Source of the DNA: Erythrobacter rubeus
GTDB taxonomy: Bacteria; Pseudomonadota; Alphaproteobacteria; Sphingomonadales; Sphingomonadaceae
DNA: 64,000 nt
NCBI RefSeq assembly: GCF_014705715.1
Contig: NZ_JACXLC010000001.1
Location: 1,098,457-1,162,456, forward strand
Direction of reading: 5' to 3'
Part shown: piece by piece, positions 59,156 through 64,000 of the stretch
Position numbering within the stretch: position 1 is the first letter of the stretch
How the letters are laid out: each line of letters begins with the position of its first letter
Translations under genes and position numbers: made by a program
The notes under the pieces: generated by a model
What the model was told of the DNA's origin: nothing
Databases searched by the model: none
Seen by the model: the letters and a program-made list of their open reading frames with translations, nothing else

Positions 59156-61957
59156 TTATCCGCCCGGCTCGTCGTCGATATTCTTGTCCGAATGCGCCGT
59201 CGTGTCGGGAGCGGTTTCATCGCCGCCACCGCGCCGTTCCACCATTTCCTCGACCACCAGTTCTTCCGCTTCGTTTTCCGGCTCTTCGGTTTCGTCGATC
59301 TTCACCGCGCTGACGATCGTTTCGCCTTTTCCGACATCGAACAGACGAACGCCTGCCGAATTGCGGCCGATAACGCGCAGGCTCTCGAGCCCGATGCGAA
59401 TGAGCTTTGCCTGATCGGTGACCAGCATCAACTGCTCGCCGGTTGTGACCGGGAAGCTTGCGACGACAGGGCCATTGCGAGCGATGTTGTCGATGTTGAT
59501 CAGGCCCTGACCGCCGCGTCCGATGCGGCGATATTCATAGGCGCTGGACACCTTACCGTAGCCGTTCGAACAGACGGTTAGGATGAACTGCTCCTTTTCC
59601 TTGAGCGTCTCATAGCGCTCTTCGGTCAGGTCGGGTTCGCCTTCCTTTTCGCCCTTCCACGGAGCGTATTTGAGATATTGCTCGCGCTCTTCGGGCGTGG
59701 TTCCGGTTGCGCCAAGGGTGGACAAGGACACAACCTCGTCGCCTTCGGCAAGCTTCATCCCGCGAACACCGGTCGAGGTGCGGGAGGTGAACTCACGCAC
59801 GTCCTCGGCGGCAAAGCGGATCGCCTTGCCCTGCCGCGAGGCGAGCAGCACATCATCACCCGCTGCAACAAGCCGCACGCCGATAAGCTGATCGTCGCTG
59901 TCCTCATCGAATTTCATCGCATATTTGCCATTCGACGGGATGTTCGTGAACGCATCCATCGAGTTTCGGCGCGTATTGCCTTTCGCGGTCGCAAACACGA
60001 CCGAGAGTGCGCCCCATTCATCCTCGTCTTCGGGCAGAGGCAGGACAGTGCGGATGGTTTCGCCATCGTCGAGCGCGGGTAGCATGTTGACAATCGGCCG
60101 CCCGCGAGTGGTCGGCCCGCCTTCGGGGAGCTTCCAGACCTTGATCCGGTAAACCTTACCCGCGGTCGAGAAGAACAGCACCGGGTTGTGCGTCGAGGTG
60201 ACGAACATCTCCGAGATGGCGTCCTCATCCTTGGTCGACATACCGGCACGGCCTTTACCGCCGCGATTTTGCGCGCGGAAAGTCGAAAGCGGCGTGCGCT
60301 TTATGTATCCATCGAGCGTCACGGTGACGACCATGTCGTCGCGCTCGATCAGGTCTTCGTCATCGAGCCCGTCCCATGCAGGCGCGATCTCGGAGACACG
60401 CGGCGTCGCGTAGGTCGCCTTGATCTCCTCCAGCTCCTCGCGCATCAGACCGTAGAGCTTCACGCGGTCGGCAAGGATCGAAAGCAGCTCCTCGATCTGG
60501 ACCGCCAGCTCCTTGAGCTCTTCGCCGATTTCGTCGCGGCCGAGCGCGGTGAGGCGGTGCAGACGCAGTTCGAGGATCGCCTTCACCTGCCGCTCGGACA
60601 GGGTGTAGGTGCCGCCTGCTTCCTCTGCATTCGGTTCAATCGCTTCGACAAGGCGGATATATTGCGCGATGTCGCCGATCGGCCATTGTTTCGCGAGCAA
60701 TTTGCTCCGCGCCTCGGCAGGGTTCGCAGCGCCGCGGATCATCGCGACCACTTCGTCGAGGTTGGATACCGCGACGACGAGGCCCAGCAAGAGATGCGCC
60801 CGCTCACGCGCCTTATTCAATTCGAACTTGGTTCGGCGCGTGATGACTTCTTCGCGGAAACCGATGAAGCTCTGGATGATGTCGCGCAGCGACAGCGTTT
60901 CCGGGCGGCCGCCGCGAATGGCAAGCATGTTGGCCGGGAAGCTCGATTGGGCCGGTGTGTAGCGCCAGATCTGGTTGAGAACGACTTCGGGCGAAGCGTC
61001 GCGCTTCAGATCGACAACGACGCGCACGCCTTCGCGGGAGCTTTCGTCGCGGATATCCGAAATGCCTTCGATCCGCTTCTCTTTCGCCGCATCTGCGATT
61101 TTTTCGACGAGCCCGGACTTGCCGACCTGAAACGGGATCGATGTGAGGACGATCGATTGGCGATCGCCGCGCTTTTCCTCGATCTCGTGGCGGCAGCGCA
61201 TCAGGATGGAGCCGCGCCCAGTCGTATAGGCCGCTTTCGCGCCGCTGGATCCAAGGATCAGCGGAGCGGTGGGGAAATCGGGTCCAGGAATGATCTCGAA
61301 CAATTGCTCGGTCGTGATCGTCGGGTCTTCGATATAGGCGAGACAGCCGTCGATCACTTCGCCCAGATTGTGCGGCGGAACGTTGGTCGCCATGCCGACC
61401 GCGATCCCGCCCGCGCCGTTGACGAGCAGGTTGGGGAAGCGAGCGGGAAGGACGGTAGGCTCCTGCCTGCTGCCGTCGTAGTTATCGGCGAAATCGACCG
61501 TATCCTTGTCTAGATCGTCGAGCAGCGTGTTCGCCACGCGGGCGAGCCGTGCCTCGGTGTAACGCATCGAGGCGGGCGGGTCCGGGTCCATCGAGCCGAA
61601 ATTGCCCTGGCCATCGACCAGCGGCACGCGCAGCGACCAGTCCTGCGTCATGCGAGCGAGCGCATCGTAAATCGCTGAATCGCCGTGTGGGTGGTAGTTA
61701 CCCATCACGTCGCCGACGATCTTCGCGCTCTTGCGATAAGGGCGTCCGGCGACGAAGCCGCCTTCCTGGCTGGCGTAGAGAATGCGGCGATGCACCGGTT
61801 TCAGCCCGTCGCGAACGTCGGGAAGGGCGCGCGCCACGATCACGCTCATGGCGTAATCGAGGTAGCTCGTCTTCATCTCATCGACGATGTCGATGCGTTC
61901 GTAATCACCCATGGGTGAAGGATTTGGGGAATCGATGATGTCGTTATCGTCGCTCAA
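59156..61957 (-). CDS. gyrA: DNA gyrase subunit A
   Basis: Breakage-reunion subunit of gyrase, 933 residues. The catalytic Tyr133 lies in [10 protein letters not shown]. The quinolone region [10 protein letters not shown] keeps Ser94 and Asp98, equivalent to E. coli Ser83 and Asp87, so no classical resistance change is present. The C-terminal beta-pinwheel contains an alphaproteobacterial-type insertion (about [18 protein letters not shown]) and ends in an acidic tail. The start is TTG 61957 without a clear ribosome site; ATG 61912 is the alternative. Confidence 0.97.
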   Translation of the reverse strand: MSDDNDIIDSPNPSPMGDYERIDIVDEMKTSYLDYAMSVIVARALPDVRDGLKPVHRRILYASQEGGFVAGRPYRKSAKIVGDVMGNYHPHGDSAIYDALARMTQDWSLRVPLVDGQGNFGSMDPDPPASMRYTEARLARVANTLLDDLDKDTVDFADNYDGSRQEPTVLPARFPNLLVNGAGGIAVGMATNVPPHNLGEVIDGCLAYIEDPTITTEQLFEIIPGPDFPTAPLILGSSGAKAAYTTGRGSILMRCRHEIEEKRGDRQSIVLTSIPFQVGKSGLVEKIADAAKEKRIEGISDIRDESSREGVRVVVDLKRDASPEVVLNQIWRYTPAQSSFPANMLAIRGGRPETLSLRDIIQSFIGFREEVITRRTKFELNKARERAHLLLGLVVAVSNLDEVVAMIRGAANPAEARSKLLAKQWPIGDIAQYIRLVEAIEPNAEEAGGTYTLSERQVKAILELRLHRLTALGRDEIGEELKELAVQIEELLSILADRVKLYGLMREELEEIKATYATPRVSEIAPAWDGLDDEDLIERDDMVVTVTLDGYIKRTPLSTFRAQNRGGKGRAGMSTKDEDAISEMFVTSTHNPVLFFSTAGKVYRIKVWKLPEGGPTTRGRPIVNMLPALDDGETIRTVLPLPEDEDEWGALSVVFATAKGNTRRNSMDAFTNIPSNGKYAMKFDEDSDDQLIGVRLVAAGDDVLLASRQGKAIRFAAEDVREFTSRTSTGVRGMKLAEGDEVVSLSTLGATGTTPEEREQYLKYAPWKGEKEGEPDLTEERYETLKEKEQFILTVCSNGYGKVSSAYEYRRIGRGGQGLINIDNIARNGPVVASFPVTTGEQLMLVTDQAKLIRIGLESLRVIGRNSAGVRLFDVGKGETIVSAVKIDETEEPENEAEELVVEEMVERRGGGDETAPDTTAHSDKNIDDEPGG

Positions 61958-61990
61958 AGTGAGGGCCGTTTCTGATTGCTATGATGTACA

Positions 61991-62018
61991 ACTATCAATG
62001 TAGGGTTTCGCGTTGCAA
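61991..62018 (-). promoter_or_regulatory. Candidate gyrA promoter
   Basis: On the minus strand TTGCAA (62013-62018) and GATAGT (61991-61996) are separated by 16 bases. Each matches its consensus at four of six positions. Transcription would begin near 61984, giving a leader of about 27 bases before the TTG start. Confidence 0.4.
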
Positions 62019-62036
62019 ATCGCCACGCGCCGAGCG

Positions 62037-62051
62037 GAACATTGTTAGAAC
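62037..62051. promoter_or_regulatory. Second LexA-type box between gyrA and the repeat protein
   Basis: The + strand reads GAACATTGTTAGAAC, again a perfect GAAC-N7-GAAC. It lies 80 bases upstream of the gyrA start and 255 bases upstream of the 62306 gene, about 19 bases above the proposed gyrA -35. Which gene it serves, if any, is not clear. The match could arise by chance, since only eight bases are fixed. Confidence 0.5.
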
Positions 62052-62081
62052 AAAGCGATCTTTTCCACACTTGCCATACAG

Positions 62082-62104
62082 CTCGCACTCCGATGCAGTG
62101 CGAG
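62082..62104. repeat. 8-bp perfect inverted repeat
   Basis: CTCGCACT and AGTGCGAG are separated by seven bases (CCGATGC). No T-tract follows on either strand. It lies in the 348-bp gap 61958-62305, which otherwise holds the gyrA promoter candidate and LexA-type box; I see no convincing small gene in that gap. Confidence 0.5.
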
Positions 62105-62305
62105 AGAAAGCACTCGAGGGCAAACTCCGGAACCACAGGGCGTTCGATCCGTTTTTATGAAAACCATTCAAAGGCCATTCAGCCCGGTTCACCTAGGCAG
62201 AATTGCAAATCTGGGCGCTTGGGTTCAAAGCGCGTCAGGCACAAATCCGACCGCGAACCGAAATTCTAGGCAGCGCGGCGTACAACACCGCAGGAGATAC
62301 CCCGA

Positions 62306-63655
62306 ATGACACTTTTCAATATGCGTAAGCGTAGCTCGAATCTCGCCTTGACCGTAGCTCTGGCAACAGGTTCTGCCGTGGTCGCCACTGCTGTCTATCC
62401 CGCCGAAGCACAGGCGCAGCGCAAGAAGAAAGACAAGGAAGAAGATGGCGGCGGTTATTCTGATGAGTTCATCGCCGCATATCAGCCCGTCAACGAAGCT
62501 CTGCAGGAAGAAGGCGCTGACGCCGCGCCTTACAAAACGCAGCTCGAAGCACTGATCCCGTTGTCGAACACCAATGACGAGAAGATCGCCGCCGGCGGCC
62601 TGATCTTCAATTCGGGCATCAAGCTGAGCGATCGCCCGCTTCAGCTGCAGGGTATGGAACTGATGCTGGCAAGCGGCAAGGTGCCTGCAGAGCAGGTCGG
62701 CCGGTACAACTTCATCGCTTACCAGCTGTCCAATGCCATGCAGGATTTCCCGAAAGCGCGGACATACCTGCAGGGCGCAATCGACAACAACTTCACGACC
62801 GCCGACATTTCGGAAGCTGATCTGCAGATCGCCATGGCTGAGAACTTCTTCGCCGCTGGCCAGAATGTCGAAGGACTTGCCTTCCTCGATCAGGCCATCG
62901 AAGCGCGTAAGGGGCAGGGGCTGGACGTTCCCGAGCAGTGGTATCGCCGCGGCCTGACCGTTGCCTACAACGAAGAGATCGTGCCGCAGGTCTACGACTT
63001 CGCGACTCTCTGGATTGCCGAATTCCCGTCGCCCGACAATTGGCGCGACGCGATCAACCTGACGCGCAATCTGAACTCGTACGAAGCTGCGCAGATGCTC
63101 GATCTACTGCGTCTGTCGCGCACGGTCAACGCGCTCAAGGATAAGCAGGATTACATCTACTACGTGGAGTCGGCCGATCCGCGCCGTCTTCCGAAAGAAG
63201 TGAAGGATGTGATCGAAGAGGCATATGCGAAGGATGCCGTCAGCCGCGATGATATCTTCGTGGCCGATGCGCTCACAACGGCTGATGGACGTATCGCTAC
63301 CGACCGTGCGGACCTGCCCGCGCTCGAATCGGATGCCGATGCTGCCGGGGCGCAGCTGCGCACGGTTACCGCCGCTGCGAACGCGTTTTACAGCTATGGC
63401 GATTACGCCAAGGCCGCCAAATTCTATGAGAAGGCGCTGACCATGCCAGGTGTTGAGAGCGCCGAAGTGCTAACGCGTCTCGGGATGGCTCAGGTTGGTC
63501 TTGGGCAGTATGATGCGGCGCGCACGACGCTTTCAAAAGTCGAAGGCTTGCGAGCTCCGATTGCGCAGCTCTGGATTGCCTATGCCAATCAGATGAGCGC
63601 GCCGTCGGCTAGCACCGGTGAAAGCGTGACGGAGGTTGCCGACGCGACCAGCTGA
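62306..63655 (+). CDS. Secreted or periplasmic repeat (TPR-like) protein
   Basis: A 449-residue protein with a signal peptide (about residues 1-37, ending EAQAQ) followed by a charged Lys/Glu stretch. The mature part is helical, with TPR-like pairs such as DFPKARTYLQGAIDN, GQNVEGLAFLDQAIE and DYAKAAKFYEKALTMPG. No catalytic motif is seen. Such proteins are conserved in sphingomonads but their function is unknown. The ribosome site CAGGAGA is well placed before ATG 62306. A strong terminator follows. Confidence 0.85.
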   Translation: MTLFNMRKRSSNLALTVALATGSAVVATAVYPAEAQAQRKKKDKEEDGGGYSDEFIAAYQPVNEALQEEGADAAPYKTQLEALIPLSNTNDEKIAAGGLIFNSGIKLSDRPLQLQGMELMLASGKVPAEQVGRYNFIAYQLSNAMQDFPKARTYLQGAIDNNFTTADISEADLQIAMAENFFAAGQNVEGLAFLDQAIEARKGQGLDVPEQWYRRGLTVAYNEEIVPQVYDFATLWIAEFPSPDNWRDAINLTRNLNSYEAAQMLDLLRLSRTVNALKDKQDYIYYVESADPRRLPKEVKDVIEEAYAKDAVSRDDIFVADALTTADGRIATDRADLPALESDADAAGAQLRTVTAAANAFYSYGDYAKAAKFYEKALTMPGVESAEVLTRLGMAQVGLGQYDAARTTLSKVEGLRAPIAQLWIAYANQMSAPSASTGESVTEVADATS

Positions 63656-63676
63656 TCGGCTATCCGACAAAAAAGG

Positions 63677-63714
63677 AAAAGGGGCATCGGGATCGTCTCC
63701 CGGTGCCCCTTTTT
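63677..63714. terminator. Bidirectional intrinsic terminator
   Basis: A 12-bp stem with one G-U pair (63681-63692 with 63698-63709) and a five-base loop, flanked by AAAA on the left and TTTTT on the right. It would end transcripts of the repeat protein gene (+) and of the convergent LOTUS-domain gene (-). Confidence 0.9.
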
Positions 63715-63735
63715 CGTGCCGCAAGCGCGCAGGGT

Positions 63736-64000
63736 TCAGTGCAGCCGTTTCACATAGACCTGGTTGTCGTCCCGGCGTTCAAGCTTAAAATTGTCAAGCG
63801 AACCAATGAGTTCCGACAAACTCTTGAAACCGTAATTGCGCACATCGAAGCTTGACCGGTTCCCAGCGATCTGACCGACCTGCTGCAGCTTCGCAAAGCC
63901 CGCATCGTCGCGCTTTGCTTCGCGGTAAGCGGCCAGGACGAGGTCATTGAGATCGACCATTTCGGCGTTCGATCCGCGCTTGGACTTGGGCTTCTTGCCG
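63736..64000 (-). CDS. OST-HTH/LOTUS-domain protein (5' part beyond window)
   Basis: The visible 88 codons are the C-terminal end of a longer protein. The first visible residues are basic (GKKPKSKRGSNAE), as in a linker. The last 70 residues match the OST-HTH/LOTUS winged-helix domain: DLVLAAYREA, AKLQQVGQIAGNRSSFDVRNYGFKSLSELIGSL, then FKLERRDDNQVYVKRL. In bacteria this domain usually follows a NYN ribonuclease domain and binds RNA; the NYN part is expected outside the window. The internal ATG at 63960 is probably not the start. Confidence 0.82.
   Translation of the reverse strand, partial: GKKPKSKRGSNAEMVDLNDLVLAAYREAKRDDAGFAKLQQVGQIAGNRSSFDVRNYGFKSLSELIGSLDNFKLERRDDNQVYVKRLH

Noticed and set aside
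61180..61720. Quinolone-resistance change in gyrA
   Set aside because: The residues equivalent to Ser83 and Asp87 of E. coli are Ser and Asp, the wild-type state.
61958..62305. Short open frames of 60-75 codons in the gyrA / repeat-protein gap
   Set aside because: Their translations are Arg/Ser/His-rich with no ribosome sites, and they overlap the regulatory elements.

Overview
The window looks like chromosomal DNA of a GC-rich alphaproteobacterium, most likely Sphingomonadales and close to Erythrobacter and relatives (Erythrobacteraceae). This rests on recognised protein families and gene order only: a nuo operon running on into birA-coaX-rnj and a DUF1467 gene, a ppiD-trp-moaC-moeA-lexA run, a PdhB with a fused lipoyl domain, the GAAC-N7-GAAC type of LexA box, and a TadE/TadE/TadG set. 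No rRNA, insertion sequence, phage or CRISPR array was seen. It reads as core chromosome with a few accessory insertions.

Positions 1-17121 (+) hold the 3' part of the complex I operon, nuoD (cut by the window edge) to nuoN, followed by birA, coaX, rnj and a DUF1467 membrane protein. Nearly every junction overlaps by a few bases. Five extra genes sit between nuo genes: membrane proteins of 103, 33, 62 and 91 residues and a DUF3291 protein.

Positions 17118-23792 hold a less familiar cluster: an 850-residue coiled-coil membrane protein (-) diverging from four + genes. These are a histidine-phosphotransfer-like protein without its histidine, a protein with a nucleotidyltransferase-like front and membrane helices, an all-helical protein, and a histidine-kinase homologue whose phospho-acceptor histidine is proline. 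This is the best candidate for an undescribed system.

Positions 23795-29767 hold gltX-gltA plus a small membrane gene (-), comEC (+), and lexA (-) with a well-formed promoter and LexA operator. Positions 29962-40607 (-) are one long run: ppiD, trpE, three hydrolase-type genes, trpG, trpD, trpC, moaC, moeA. Positions 40831-43795 (+) hold tpiA, secG and pyrG. The region 43796-44243 is non-coding or nearly so, packed with inverted repeats and closed by a strong terminator.

Positions 44244-52861 hold hsp20, glutaredoxin, nitrilase, DUF1178, tRNA-Arg(CCT), an MFS transporter coupled to a haloalkane dehalogenase, a MscS channel, an FtsB-type protein and pdhA-pdhB. Positions 52866-55656 (-) hold the Tad-type pseudopilin/vWA genes. 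The rest carries a squalene/phytoene synthase-family protein, an EF-hand protein, trmFO, a lysoplasmalogenase-family protein, gyrA, a secreted repeat protein and, cut by the right edge, a LOTUS-domain protein. A second LexA-type box lies between gyrA and the repeat protein.
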